Notes: generated from the sequence alone by a model not told the origin. DNA of 64,000 nt from Trichoplax sp. H2 (GCA_003344405.1 NOWV01000052.1:248001-312000), one strand, 5' to 3'; positions 38,198 through 50,735 are shown, counted from the first letter of the stretch. Program-made: numbers and translations.

Positions 38198-41100
38198 CCA
38201 ATTCCTTTAGACCATTATTCGAAATAATCAATTGATTGGCTGACTTACAACATAACATGATCAAAATATTACTCGATATCACTTGCTGAAAATATATATA
38301 TACGTTTTATTTCGTTTCTTTATTTATAAAAAATAATTGTCTACAATTACACCAGTGACAGGTACAGTATAGGGGTTTAGTCATCAAGTACCTACTAATT
38401 TATTGATATACTTTAATTCTTTAAACTATCTTATACCATACCTGATTTTATCATTGCCCTGATGATAGTCTCTTGTAGCACGTGGATAGTTATAAAAAAT
38501 TCGTTATTTCTAAAAAAGCATTACATGCTGCTTAGGTATCAAGGATTAATGTATATTGTCTTACGTCATTTTAATATCGATATAGAAATTAGAAATTACC
38601 ATTCTACTGCGTGATCAGATTCTAGAAACTTAAGGATATGAACTGCAAGATAACAATATCTGTTATTAAAATAAACAATCACGCAATCCACAGATGTGAT
38701 GAGGTGCTTGAAAACTATCCAGACTAAAAGGCTAAGTGTTCTTTGATCCGTTGTTCGATTCAACCTATTACGACTAGCTTAGTTATGGTAATCCGTACGT
38801 TGCATATGATACACACACGATTTATACTCAGTTTGAATACTTATCCTAGTTACTGAAGCAAAGTCATGCATCACTAGGGAAAACCGGTACTGTATTCTTC
38901 TAGTTGTCCAATGTTCATGCTACAGGACATACGGGTTCCGATAGCATACTGTATCTGTATATTTAACACCCATATTATAAAACTAATAAGATTGATTTTC
39001 TCATTTCTCTTGAGTGATCCCTAAATTGTATAGGGGAGCCCTTATAAGATTGAATTGCAAAATTGTAGTAAATGAATTCATTACTTTCAGTGCCTGAATT
39101 TACATACTGTCCAGCTACGAGTATGCGCAATACGTTCATGGAACGGGTAGGGTGCTAGTTCAAAGTCATCAATTTGTACTGTACACTGTACAGTACAGTA
39201 CAAATTATAAGTATTACAGTACTGTATTATACTGTACTGAGCTACAGTATACAGTGAGTGTAGACTGTACTGAGCATTAATGGCCAGTCGAAGTGCAATA
39301 AAGGCTTTTTGAAGGCCATCTTTGCCCTCAAATCAACTTAATTTTTTAATATGTACAATTCAATTTCAGTTACTTCAGCACGGTCAAAAATTCCTTAAAA
39401 TGCATAGAAAATAGAGAAAATTGAAAATTTCTGCAGTAAGACAGTAAACGACTTTATGACAGCAATTTAATTAGGTAAATGACAGCGTTTGATAAAATTT
39501 TTATGATCAGTAAATAGATGAGCTGTACAGTGTACAGTAGACTACTTCTTGGATAATTTGTCAAGTAGAGATTAATAGCAATTACAGTATAGTGTACAAG
39601 CGTACATTATTCCTTACTTATAAGAAATCTCTTATGGCTTTACCTGCATACATGTTATCCTTGGAGTACGAGATTCTGTAACATTAGCATTGCATCCGGC
39701 CCCTTTGGTATATTATTGGATGAATACGCGTACGCGTACAGTATGTCGACTTTTAACTCTTTGGATAAAACGTGAGCATGCTGTATACCGTATATACTGT
39801 ACACTATATATTACCAATTTGGGCCGTAATATATTATATATATATAACAGAACATATATCATAAATAAAATATAGACGCGTATATATATACTGTATATTC
39901 TCGATGCAAGCGTATCGTAGCTAGGAGAATCACTGCTATCAGATGAATCTAATTAAACGCTATATTTTAATACAGAAATGTCATAAAATGGATTATATGA
40001 ACGACGAGTAGATATCTCCTATTGATCTAGCTAGTGACGCATGGACATGATCTAGGATTTAGGGTAGTCAAACGGGTATGAAATCGTATAAGCACATGAA
40101 TTGATGTTTGTAGCAATATCGATATATCGCTAATCATTCAAGGTGTAATGATAATAAGTATGTTATATTTAAGTTTCAAAAAGATGCTCCATTCCTCAAA
40201 TCTCGTTAAGCAGGTCTAGAAGCTTACCTTAACTAGTATTTAAGGTTGATCACAACAATACAAAATCATGACTCAGATCATAGTGTTGACTTTGCTGTCA
40301 AATTTATGAACTTGGTAATAATAGTATACTATCGATATCGGTAGCTTAAACGTCAATTCTATTTAATATTAACTGCAGTGATCGTTGATACAGTATTTGA
40401 ACAGAAAACCATCAGAATCTGAAAAACTGATGCCACAAACTAGCTGTTTATTAAATGTTCATCCTCTTCAACACCAAAGTTACCCATAAGGAAATGCTAT
40501 TGATCAATAACTTTACTCTAATTTTACATACCTCCCTAACAGACAAAATTTTTTTAAAGCCTATTTCGCCTTTTAATATATAAAGTCAGTGTTTTGATAA
40601 GGAATAACAAATGTAGCGAACGCTAAACTGATTGTATGACATTTTGAACAATAGATGCTTAAAATAATCGGTGAGAACTTGACAGATGGTCAGATCGGTG
40701 GAATAGTCACACCATCAAAATTATTCGCCTTGGATTAGTTTGCCAATGCCGATATTATAACGTTGACGATAGAAATAGTCCATTTTGATAAATTATTGAG
40801 TTGTATGACATTAAAAGGATAGTCGAAATATTTCCCTGTATGGAAAGGAATTAATCTTACCAATACCCGTGGGATAAAGATAGAAATATTTGTGGTATTT
40901 CAATGTACACAATATGAAGCTTGGGTCCCTATATAAATCGTTAGTATGCTCCTACACTTTAAATTTTGAAGCTATTAAATGCTGAACAATTATTCAAGTG
41001 AGTCGAATTCTTTTCTTGGATGGGGAGGAGCTGGTCTCTGTTGTACAGATGAACAATGTAATTGTACCAACAGTAACTTTCTCAAATCGAAGGTTTCGAT

Positions 41101-41332
41101 ATATTTTGTCAGAAAAAGTACAATTTTTTTCCCCTTCGATTGCTTACACAGATATCTAGTAGATTGATCACTAATCTGTTTACATGCTAGACTCGCATTT
41201 AGCAATGCTAATTAGAGTCTGCAGATCATTATTTAATCAACTGTGCTTATAAATTAGCGGCTTCCTTTCAAAATCATAAACTATGCTGATTTAGTAAGCA
41301 AATAACTCCTACGAGTCATCCTTATTTTTGTT
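38198..41332. other. AT-rich intergenic DNA downstream of b561
   Basis: No gene supported. It holds the tail of the TACTGTA-rich domain, the 14-bp palindrome at 39171-39206, and a 62-codon frame at 40979-41167 with a Cys-rich patch (LCCTDEQCNC) that has no signal peptide or splice support. An AATAAA near 38669 is a distant poly(A) candidate for the b561 gene. Confidence 0.4.
39171..39206. repeat. Hairpin, 14-bp perfect stem, 8-nt loop
   Basis: AATTTGTACTGTAC (39171-39184) and GTACAGTACAAATT (39193-39206) are exact reverse complements, built from the TACTGTA word that is enriched across this domain. Confidence 0.75.
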
Positions 41333-41517
41333 TGTTTACATATGACTAATATGAGTGTCTTTATCACGTGATGGGCTGGGTGAAAGCAAGAATAGTATAA
41401 ATCATGATGGCGGCCTTTAAACTGGTATCAAAGCAATTCTTTGTTTAATAAAAATTATTGTTTGATTCATATTCTGCTATCCAACGCTGTGATAGCATCA
41501 TAGTAACATTTTGTTTG
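41326..41517 (+). mobile_element. Short insertion-like element (~175 bp) with 9-bp flanking direct repeats
   Basis: TTTTGTTTG at 41326-41334 is repeated exactly at 41509-41517. Just inside, TGTTTACATATGA (from 41333) roughly mirrors the right end, which reads TGTTACTATGATG on the minus strand, giving an imperfect terminal inverted repeat. The interior has an E-box CACGTG (41365-41370), a TATAAA (41396), ATGGCGGCC (41407), and AATAAA (near 41446). Either a small non-autonomous DNA transposon (9-bp duplications are typical of Mutator-like elements) or a short solo LTR (TG...CA ends with TATA and poly(A) signals) would fit. No transposase is present. Confidence 0.4.
41404..41448 (+). other. 14-codon micro-ORF between TATA-like and AATAAA signals
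   Basis: MMAAFKLVSKQFFV, from ATGATGGCGGCC. TATAAA lies 8 bases upstream and AATAAA overlaps the stop codon. ATGGCGGC also matches the core of a YY1-type promoter motif. The TATA-to-poly(A) spacing is short, so these are more likely LTR-type signals than a gene. Confidence 0.15.
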
Positions 41518-41551
41518 CGTGTCATTAAGCAATTAGCAACAATGTTGACAT

Positions 41552-42740
41552 AGTGATGTACCCTTATATCCTTCACGTCCATGTAACATGTCGCTGTTAT
41601 GCCGGATAAATTTTATCTTGAGCTAATGTACTTTGGACATTTTTCAACTGCTTATCTGCTTAGTATTAATGAATACCGTATTCATGCCTGTTATGCCTAT
41701 TAAATTCTGTCTTGTGCTAATGTACTTTAGATATTTTTTGATTACCTAATCCGTTTAGTTCCAGTGATATATCCTTATACTGTATCCTCTATGTTTATCC
41801 AACACGTTGCTGTATTAAGCCTGACTAATTAATTTTATCTAGTGCATTTAATGTGCTTTGGACATTTTGACTACCCGTGTAAGCCCGTACCTAATCTGTT
41901 TAAAAATACTAGTGATATACCCTTATATCCTCACATTATCTAACATGCCTCTGCTATAACTCATAAATTTTACCTTGAGATAATGTGCTTTGGACAATTC
42001 TTGACTATCGGTACCTATTCTGTTTAATATTAGTGAAGTACTCTTATATCCTCTATGTCCATCCAACGTGTCCTGCTATGCCTCATAAATTTACTTTGTG
42101 CTAATGTGCTTAGGATATTTTTTGATTACAAATTCTATTTAATATCAGTGAAATACGCTTATATCCTCCATGTCTCTCCAACACTTCCCTGTTATGCCTT
42201 ATAAATTTTATATTGAGCTAATGTGCTTTGAGCATTTTTGACTACCTAATCTGTTTAATACTAGTGATATACCCATATATCCTCCATGTCTATCCAATAT
42301 GTCCCTGTTTTGCCTCTTAAATTTTACCTAAGCTATTTTATTTTGGACACTTTTGATAACCTAATCTGTTTAATATGAATGATATACCCTCATATCCTCT
42401 ACGACTATCAATACATCGCTATTATGCCTCATGAATTTTATCTTCAGTTAATCTACTTTGGACATTTTTGACTACCTAATCTGATTAATTTAGTAATATA
42501 CCCTTATATTCTCTACGTCTATCTGACGTTTCACTGTCATGCCTCATAAATTTTATCTTACGGTAGCGTGATTTGAATATTTTTGACCATCTAATCTATT
42601 TAATATTAGTGATATACCGGGTACCTTTACATCCTCGCATCAATCCAACACATTGCTATTATACCTGATAAATATTATCTTGTGCTAGTCTACTTTGAAC
42701 ATTTTTCGACTACCTAATCGGTTTAATATTAATATTATGT
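41552..42740. repeat. Satellite-like tandem array A, unit about 115-125 bp
   Basis: About ten diverged copies of one unit. Recurring landmarks are GTGATATACCCTTATATCCTC, then a ...CCAACATGTC.CTGTTATGCC... segment, ATAAATTTTATCTTGAGCTA, TGTGCTTTGGACATTTTTGA and CTACCTAATCTGTTTAATAT. The second copy is truncated (about 41655-41700). Copies differ at many positions, so the array is old. No open reading frame. Starts about 35 bases after the right repeat of the element at 41326-41517. Confidence 0.9.
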
Positions 42741-43034
42741 GTTGAACTTGCATTGCCTTTACCCTAGTCATGGATAATTTGAGGTGTACGGATCCTGCGG
42801 GTAACTTCACCAAGCCGGAGACGGTATATTAACTTGACCAAAGCAGTCCAATTCTATATAACTTCAATTCAAAAGTTGAAATGATATCAGTTATTATTAT
42901 GTAATGAAAAATTTCGCTAATTTAATACTTAAGAAGATCTTCAACTAGCTATCCCAAATCAATGCGGTGGATGCATCTAGATTGGATGATACTATTGAGA
43001 ATTTTAGAAGCTCAGCATTCAGTGCACTATTCAT

Positions 43035-43707
43035 ATCTAAGAAATTACTGCATTACCTTCTACAGCCTAATATGCAAATTTAGATTTTAAATTTAAAATC
43101 GATACTGATTTATAGATATAGATCTAGATACTTGGTTAATACCGAGCAATCTTGAGCTAATATCTTCTCTGAATGCCTCCTACTTAAGTACATTCCATGT
43201 GGCTAGGATCAAAATAATATGATACACACGTAGCTCCATCACTTTCGAAGTAGTACAGACAGTATAAATAAATATTTTAATTGCTTGGCGTTATTATGCG
43301 AGAAAAGGTGAGAATCTATACTCATCTGCAGTAAGTTTATAGACTTTGACCGGAAAGTGTACTTTAAGATGCTCTATTAATTCAAAATAAGCGAATAGAA
43401 GTGAAAGCAATTTACAATTATACATTAATAGCATTGACTTTAATTTATGCAATTATCATCCGAAAATAATAGGAATTTGTCTCATTTGAGCATTGCATAC
43501 CGGAAAAATTGATTTCTATTTGATTTTAATTTTATATGGTAATGGCTCAACACAGCAATATTCAATCGTAACTTTTAGTAAATTATCTGAATGCAGATGA
43601 GTAGCTAGCGTAATATATTTTCCATATACGGGATATAACAACTATACAGTTACCGACTCAATTGTAAGAAACAGACCGATTTTAATAAAATGTAAATATA
43701 TAATATA
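43035..43707. repeat. Contig-end duplicate (pairs with 43728-44479)
   Basis: 673 bases recur at 43728-44479 across the 20-N gap with few substitutions. The second copy carries 79 extra bases at 43919-43997. Interpreted as two haplotypes of one locus. Confidence 0.88.
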
Positions 43708-43727
43708 NNNNNNNNNNNNNNNNNNNN
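43708..43727. other. Assembly gap, 20 N
   Basis: Fixed-length N run between overlapping allelic contigs. Confidence 0.99.
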
Positions 43728-43918
43728 ATCTAAGAAATTACTGCATTACCTTCTACAGCCTAATATGCAAATTTAGATTTTAAATTTAAAATCGATACTG
43801 ATTTATAGATATAGATCTAGATACTTGGTTAAAACCGAGCAATCTTGAGCTAATATCTTCTCTGAATGCCTCCTACTTAAGTACATTCCATGTGGCTAGG
43901 ATCGAAATAATATGATAC

Positions 43919-43997
43919 TAGGCAACTTAAATATCGTACCTTCTTCACTATCTCAAGCATCTATATTGCATACGGTATATATATATACATGACGTAC
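43919..43997. other. 79-bp indel between haplotypes
   Basis: Present only in the second copy, bounded by TAC on the left and ending in TAC. It includes a TA microsatellite. The 3-bp microhomology fits a simple deletion in the other allele. Confidence 0.7.
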
Positions 43998-44479
43998 ACA
44001 CGTAGCTCCATCACTTTCGAAGTAGTACAGACAGTATAAATAAATATTTTAATTGCTTGGTATTATTATGCGAGAAAAGGTGAGAATCTATACTCATCTG
44101 CAGTAAGTTTACAGACTTTGACCGGAAAGTGTACTTTAAGATGCTCTATTAATTCAAAATAAGCGAATAGAAGTGAAAGCAATTTACAATTATACATTAA
44201 TAGCATTGACTTTAATTTATGCAATTATCATCCGAAAATAATAGGAATTTGTCTCATTTGAGCATTGCATACCGGAAAAATTGATTTCTATTTGATTTTA
44301 ATTTTATATGGTAATGGCTCAACACAGCAATATTCAATCGTAACTTTTAGTAAATTATCTGAATGCAGATGAGTTGCTAGCGTAATATATTTTCCATATA
44401 CGGGATATAACAATTATACAGTTACCGACTCAATTGTAAGAAACAGACCGATTTTAATAAAATGTAAATATATAATATA

Positions 44480-47400
44480 TGCTTAGCGTTCTTATGTTGT
44501 ACAATTGATCATTTATTATATCAAGTCAGGTCAGAATAGAGAATTATGATAACGCTAGTACCATTAATATCACAAATTAAATTACGGTTTAGGCAGTATT
44601 GTCAGCATCTTACTGTATAACTCTATATTCTGTATATGGGCACAATTCGAAACAACTGCTCGCGGCTTAAAGGCTAGTCATCGATCCAATGACTTCATAG
44701 ATGCGCTGTACGTTTATATGTATCCATATCAATCTAACGTTCTACATTCATGACCGTGCAAAATCTGATTTACCGATAGCACCTTCGGTACTCTCACGAT
44801 CGAGAATTATAGTAACATCTATCAATATATTGATCTGGAATAGATGAACGTATATCGCCAATAATATGTATATAACATAACATATATACGCGCCTACGAG
44901 CAACGAAAGAATTATGCAATATTCTAGGATCCTATTAGAATAGTTGATAGCTTTCCGTCACTCGTTATCAATTTATAATTTTGATTATTGTCTTGTATAG
45001 TCAATGCACTGTAAATCTTCAGAATTCCAAAGTGAATGTCTCTACTAAAATAATTTGCTCCAATCACTGGCTCTAGTAATAAGTATATCGGTCTGCCAAT
45101 ATAACTTAATCAGATATGGTCGCACAATAATACTCGTACAGTACAATGCTGTGATTAGTACTTTCTACAATAATTCCTCCATGGATTGATTAGAAGAAGT
45201 CATTAGCTACTGAAAGATAATAACATGATTATCCTTTCGACGATATATTTTTGCTCTCTATTTTAGCTTTATATGATCAATTCTTATTGAGCTGGAAATT
45301 AATTACATCAGTGCCCTATTGAATATTTATTAAATGATCATCAAACAGCAATTTAACGGCCATTTATTAATTGTTTTTAGCATTTTTAGACTAGTAGACG
45401 GTCTAATATATCATATATCTTATTCATCACAATGAAAAGGACTACTTCTCAAGCTTTATCTACATATAAGCATTGCATATGGTATGTACTCTTTGACTTA
45501 AGATTGTAGTGCCGTGCTGTAGATATATAGACAGTATGTCAGTTACTTTTTGATTGGATAGAGGCTGTATAAGATTAAATCAAAAGAGCCTTTGCATTTC
45601 GTTGACCAAATTAGGACGATAGGCTATAAAATTTAGAAGCTACATTGGAACTGTTATTATTCTTCGCAGTCTATACTCGTTATTGTACTAATTTTCACAA
45701 TGAATTCTGATTGATAGCCAATGAAGATGACGAATTCAATTCAATGGCATTATTATTATGGTGTCTACCTGTCGGGATTTAATGCTATCAACATGTAGCA
45801 ATAGCAATTATTATTTAACGATGAGGAGAAGCCGTAATTAAAACTTTTCAATGCGGCACGCGAAAGTCATTAAAAAAGCTGTGATCAAATAAAGAAGAAA
45901 TTTGTCTTAGAACTTGAACGAATTATGTGCATTATAAACTATCTGCAAGTTTTTATTAAGATAATAAATAACTGCAATTATAATTAACTACTGCTTGCCT
46001 ATAATGTGACAACGATGGTGTCCAAAGTTGATATATTAACGATTAAATATAGCTATAAAAATTAGATAGAAATGGGTTCAAATACTGTCTGCGACCATAG
46101 CATACTACCATCAATGTTGTATAGACAATCATTTGTTTAAACAGTATAAATTTATATACAGCAATCGGTTTATGACTCATACTAAGCTTTGCGATATGCT
46201 AAATAGGTACCTTTGTCGTATTTCTCATTAATATTAAAAAAAATCAATCAGAATAATTAATTGCTTTTTTTGCAATGTTAACTGCAAAGGTGCTTTCCGT
46301 TTATTTAGTAAAGAAAAAGAATTTAACTCATACTGACGACAGATCGTAGGTGAAATTAATTCAGTATAAAGCTTTTCCATGCAAAAAAGGAGACTATGAC
46401 TAGTTCTATATATTGCAGTATTCGGCTGCCGTAGTGGACGCTACACAAGTGAAATTTTTTCCTCATCAAATTAAAATAATAGAACAAAGTGATACAACGC
46501 AGTATACTTGCATAGAACTTTCTGTAGCATTGTAATTATCCAATAAAATATAGATCACCAGGTAAATCTTAATTGTAGTGGCAGCAATCACTAATACACG
46601 GATAACATTAAAAGCTTTGTAATATTTCTTCCAAAGAAAGGTAAACATCTGAGATCCGCACTAATCTGTAGTGCAAAGTGATCCAAGTAACAGATTAAAT
46701 CACTTTTTTCCATTTGATTCATAGTTAAAGATCAGTAACGTATTTGATTGAGATTAAATTTCGTAGATTTATTTCTTTCTTAACCACAAAATACAGGCAG
46801 TTTATATTTCATTTTAACTTTTTTTACACTATTATCGACAGCGGATAGAACTGATATTGTTGAAATAAGCATTCTTTTTACAATGTGTCATAGCTAAGGA
46901 ATTTTAGTACAACACATTAATAATTACAGAATTGATCGCAGAAGTTCACGAAACGGTATTGCGATAAAAATAATTCGCTATGTAAGATTTAAGAGTAAAG
47001 GCGCGATTCTTTCATCCGATGAAATATAAAATGCTTAGGATCGATCAAAGACAACTTAATTTCTATTTGCATTGTGTGCAGATGATTTTACTTTATGCTA
47101 TTACAATGTAATTGGTAGAGGTAATACAAAAATTTACATTATTAATTTTATAATGACAGAAAACCGCTTCAGATAGATCTTTTTTAATTAGTTGATGAAA
47201 TCATGGCTATCGAAGAGGACAGAAACACCTTTAAGATGTATATCTAACAAGGTAAAATATTAGAATCAGGGTAGCGATAAAGTTAGAAAGGGACTTCAAT
47301 ACAATAAGATGATGATTCTCGATCAAGGATACTAATGATAGCAACAACTACTATGATGCCATTCCACAAATAAATGGAAATCTGATAGACATAGTGGTGT

Positions 47401-47988
47401 AGCAGGTATGCATAAGATCGTAGATTAGATGACATCGGATTGTAACCGTATGTGTCGTAATATAGCAATTGCTGTATGTTTACAACATCGATAGCAATGA
47501 CTAGAGCTACCGTACTGTTTTTTAAATTGGAAATTTATACCTTTACAATTCTGGGTAAATAAAATAGACAAAAAATGAAATAGCGTGAAAATAATATAGT
47601 GGAGTTAAAGTTAGTGATCAACTAAGACTAAATTATTTTGACAATCTAAAGCTACCATCAGTTAATAAATTGTAGTATAATCGTATTAAATCAGTTATTT
47701 GATGGCGTATTGCACACATAAAATCGAATTATACTTAAGATATGTCATTTTTGATCAAAAGACCATGTTTAACTATTGCATCGATCACAGTCAGCATGAC
47801 AATACTTGTCCGATATATTTAAAAAAGGAAGCATGGCTGCTTATGTTTGTAGATTTTAGTTGCCTCCGTTGAACTAGAAAAATTGGCTGCATATATTCAA
47901 ATGTGCCGGTGAAAATAACTTCTGTCCATTCTTAAATTTTCGATATCATCTTTGAAATTTCGAATAGACATATTCAAGTTATTGACAA
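44480..47988. other. AT-rich stretch downstream of the Ptf1a-like gene
   Basis: No gene seen; minus-strand frames at 46466-46648 and 47283-47468 are chance-level. The 3' UTR of the Ptf1a-like gene should occupy the upper end, but no clear poly(A) signal could be assigned. Confidence 0.4.
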
Positions 47989-50595
47989 TTACGATGATCG
48001 TGGATCCTCCGGTATCCAGACCTTGGCGCTTCTAGTCATAGCATTAGTTATTTCATCGGCCGGTTCTATGCAAGATTTTTCTGTACACCATGATAATGAA
48101 TGACCAACTAATGGAGTTAAACCGAATTCATCGAAATCATTTTCTACATGAATAGAAATGAGACAATAGCAGCGATGAGAATGCTGTCCATAAGCGCACA
48201 CGAATCAGTGCAAACAATTAAAATACTATTTCATGTAAATCATTTTTAATTTTAAAAATGAAATAATATCGATATAATTTGATAGAAAAGCCTCAAATCA
48301 AGATATTCTTAGTTTAAGAATAATAATATAAGTTAGCTTTTCATTTAAGATTAGTCTAGTTGCAAATAGAGTACGACTCAAGTATCCGTAATAATGAACT
48401 GCAACAGTCGATTTGTTTATCTATATTGACGGTAAGGACAGAAGAAATAGTATGGTAGTTTTTAAGTTAATAATAATAATAATGAGTGTGTAATTTCAAA
48501 GCCTCAAGTTCAAAGACGATAGAATCAATAAAAATGAAACGAAATTTTTTGAGAATCTTAATGCTATATTATGACGTAAACGCCAATGAAGAGAAGTCGA
48601 TCAATAAGACTTTTCTTCGTGTAGGTACAATTTTACTTGTAAATCTATTAATGGACAATATGACGAAGTGACTGCTATTAAATCAGTTTCTACTTGTTCT
48701 CGTGCTATTCTTTGTGTAACAGTAAGACTACAAATGTTTTAGGAAGTATAGCGTTATCATTAGAACGATAATTCGTTGATGTGAAATTACTAATCCCTTG
48801 AACAAACCAATTCGATCATACGATATCAGGGAGTGAAGTGGCATGATTTTCTTAATAAAATAAATATTCTCATCGGTGTGGTAAAGATATTATTGTTTAA
48901 AAATTTTGACGGAAATTAGTGATAATTCAATAAAAATGTGAATGAATAGATTGAAAGCTTTGATTTGAGAAAAAAATAAAAAGATCTCAAATAAGAAAGA
49001 TACCTAAATTATACAATATGATCTCATGGATCACTATCAAAGGAACGCGATGACCGCTTAAAATCATACAATGGTCAAGCAATTTTAAATCGGTCGAAAT
49101 ATTATTGCAGTAGCAAAATAATAAATTTTTTTAATGTGAAAATCTTTATTCTTAATTTGAAAGATATTAATTAGCATTCAGTCTAAACAATATTCGCTCT
49201 GTCTTTACTATGAAAAATTTTCGCTTTTGATTCAATCTAGTCAAAACATTGTAGTAAATTTTATGCATGGCACGTATCGCGCGGTGCCGTCCTTCGAACT
49301 ATATAGAATAGTATAGAATGTATATAATATATATATAATATATATATACAGTAAATATACTGTATGCATACAATAACAACAAAATTTTTTTTCTAAATAG
49401 ATGTTGTAGAAGTTGATCCGCTATCATACTGTATCTTTTAGTGGTGCAATTTATTGCCAATTGGCAAAAACGTTGAATTTTGTCCAATAAATGAATCATA
49501 ACAGTATCGATAATTACGGATACTATTTTTGAACAGGTTGATAGCTGACTTGTTTAGTTATGAAATCGTAAGTGAAACGAATTGACCTAATTAAAATCTT
49601 TTGAAAAATTTTATAGGTACAACTTTGAAACCTATCGCTTAAGTAAATACGAGATTTACTTCAATCCATATGAATTATAGATGGACTCGATCACAACTGG
49701 AAATCATACTGTACATGGGTCTGCCGCATCTGATAGAAGCAGTATGGTTATGATTATACCATTGGCTAAAATTGCAGACTTGTACTAGCAGTTAGAGTCT
49801 CCGGTTTTTGACACAACGCTAAGAGTTTCGAGAGTAGTACTACCGTATATATTATATACGACATATACTCTACTATACGGCATAACACATAAAGTAACCG
49901 TAGCTAGTCGTAGTGACATCTTTGTAAGATGTGGTACGGAAAGACTTAATGATCAGTTAGCATATTTTATTCTTAGTGCTGTAGCGTATTTCTGTTTAAA
50001 GGCCTGCTTAACAGCATTTTTAATGAAAATAAAAGAGAAGAGATAATGGTATGATAATCTGCAAATATACAATATTTGCAACATTGGTGCGACAGAAGTT
50101 GACTATTATCAACCACTTACCATAAGAATTGTTGTGCAATATGACTTTATTGGATCTGTCAGTGGCAGAATTTTGCCGACATATGGATTTAGTTGGATCA
50201 TTTGTGTCCAACAATTCCGACATGAAACCAATGTAAGATATCGCCAATCTCAAAGTATTGACTTTGGATAATCGTTTTTCATACGGTAACTTAGGCACCA
50301 AGTGGCGTAAATCTTCGAATGCATGATTAATACTTTGCATACGTTTTCGTTCGCGTAGATTAGCGGCTAAGCGTTGATCAACGTGCTGTTGAGGTGATTT
50401 TCGACTAGCGCGTCGTTCTAGTGGACAATGAGTTAATAAAAGTTCTTGATCGGAATCAATTAAATTGTTGTCCAATGGAGAAGTAGAATCTCGCAGGTTA
50501 TTATGTTGCTGCAGAGATTGTTCATGATGTTGCTGGTAATAGTTATTTTTACTTTTATGTTGATTGCGATTTGGATTCCAGATATGCTTGCCCAT
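47989..50595 (-). CDS. Ptf1a: Ptf1a-like bHLH transcription factor, two exons
   Basis: Exon 1 is 50595-50121, ending TTATG before a GTAAGT donor; exon 2 is 48143-47989 after CATGTAG; phase 1 join, 209 aa. The bHLH is at about residues 75-128: basic region [16 protein letters not shown] (with the Asn and Glu-Arg needed for E-box contact), helix 1 [10 protein letters not shown], loop [10 protein letters not shown], helix 2 [24 protein letters not shown] and [10 protein letters not shown] are the Ptf1a signature rather than the related Fer3 one. Exon 2 encodes [12 protein letters not shown] (W177) and [12 protein letters not shown] (W201), matching the C1 and C2 boxes of vertebrate PTF1A, which recruit the Notch effector RBPJ or RBPJL. 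In vertebrate PTF1A a single intron also precedes these boxes. The N terminus is Gln/His/Asn-rich. The protein is shorter than human PTF1A (328 aa). Reading past the donor gives a spurious 191-codon ORF to 50020. The 1,977-base intron holds nothing recognised. Confidence 0.93.
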
Positions 50596-50735
50596 TATTG
50601 GTGGATTTGAAATTTGTGATGATTAGAAAATTTGATTCCTTCAAGGTAATTGGAGGAAGGATGGCGCGTTGATCCTTGGTTGGTCGGTGCCTAGGTGACG
50701 TTGTGGATACTGGTCGAATCTGAGTGGCTTAACGG

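Larger units (their letters stand above)
32930..39900. repeat. Domain enriched in TACTGTA / TACAGTA words
   Basis: The words TACTGTA, TACAGTA, GTACAGTAC and close variants recur every few hundred bases, in intergenic DNA and inside b561 intron 1 (for example near 33015, 34558, 34755, 35285, 35780, 35830, 36013, 36547, 38365, 38946, 39177, 39535, 39735 and 39795). By simple base composition only one or two such heptamers would be expected in 7 kb. The exons are not obviously affected. Origin and role unknown. Confidence 0.6.

Noticed and set aside
40979-41205. Cys-rich 62-codon ORF and its antisense partner
   Set aside because: No signal peptide, no splice support and no recognisable cysteine spacing.
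41404-41448. tRNA primer-binding-like TGGTATCAAAGC inside the micro-ORF
   Set aside because: It lies only about 25 bases after the TATA-like box and does not follow a CA terminus, so it cannot be the primer site of an LTR element in this arrangement.
48486-48671. 61-codon plus-strand ORF
   Set aside because: It sits inside the intron of the Ptf1a-like gene on the opposite strand and has no supporting features.
50020-50120. C-terminal 30-odd residues of the 191-codon Ptf1a ORF
   Set aside because: They lie beyond a clean GTAAGT donor and are hydrophobic intron read-through; the real C-terminus is in the exon at 47989-48143.
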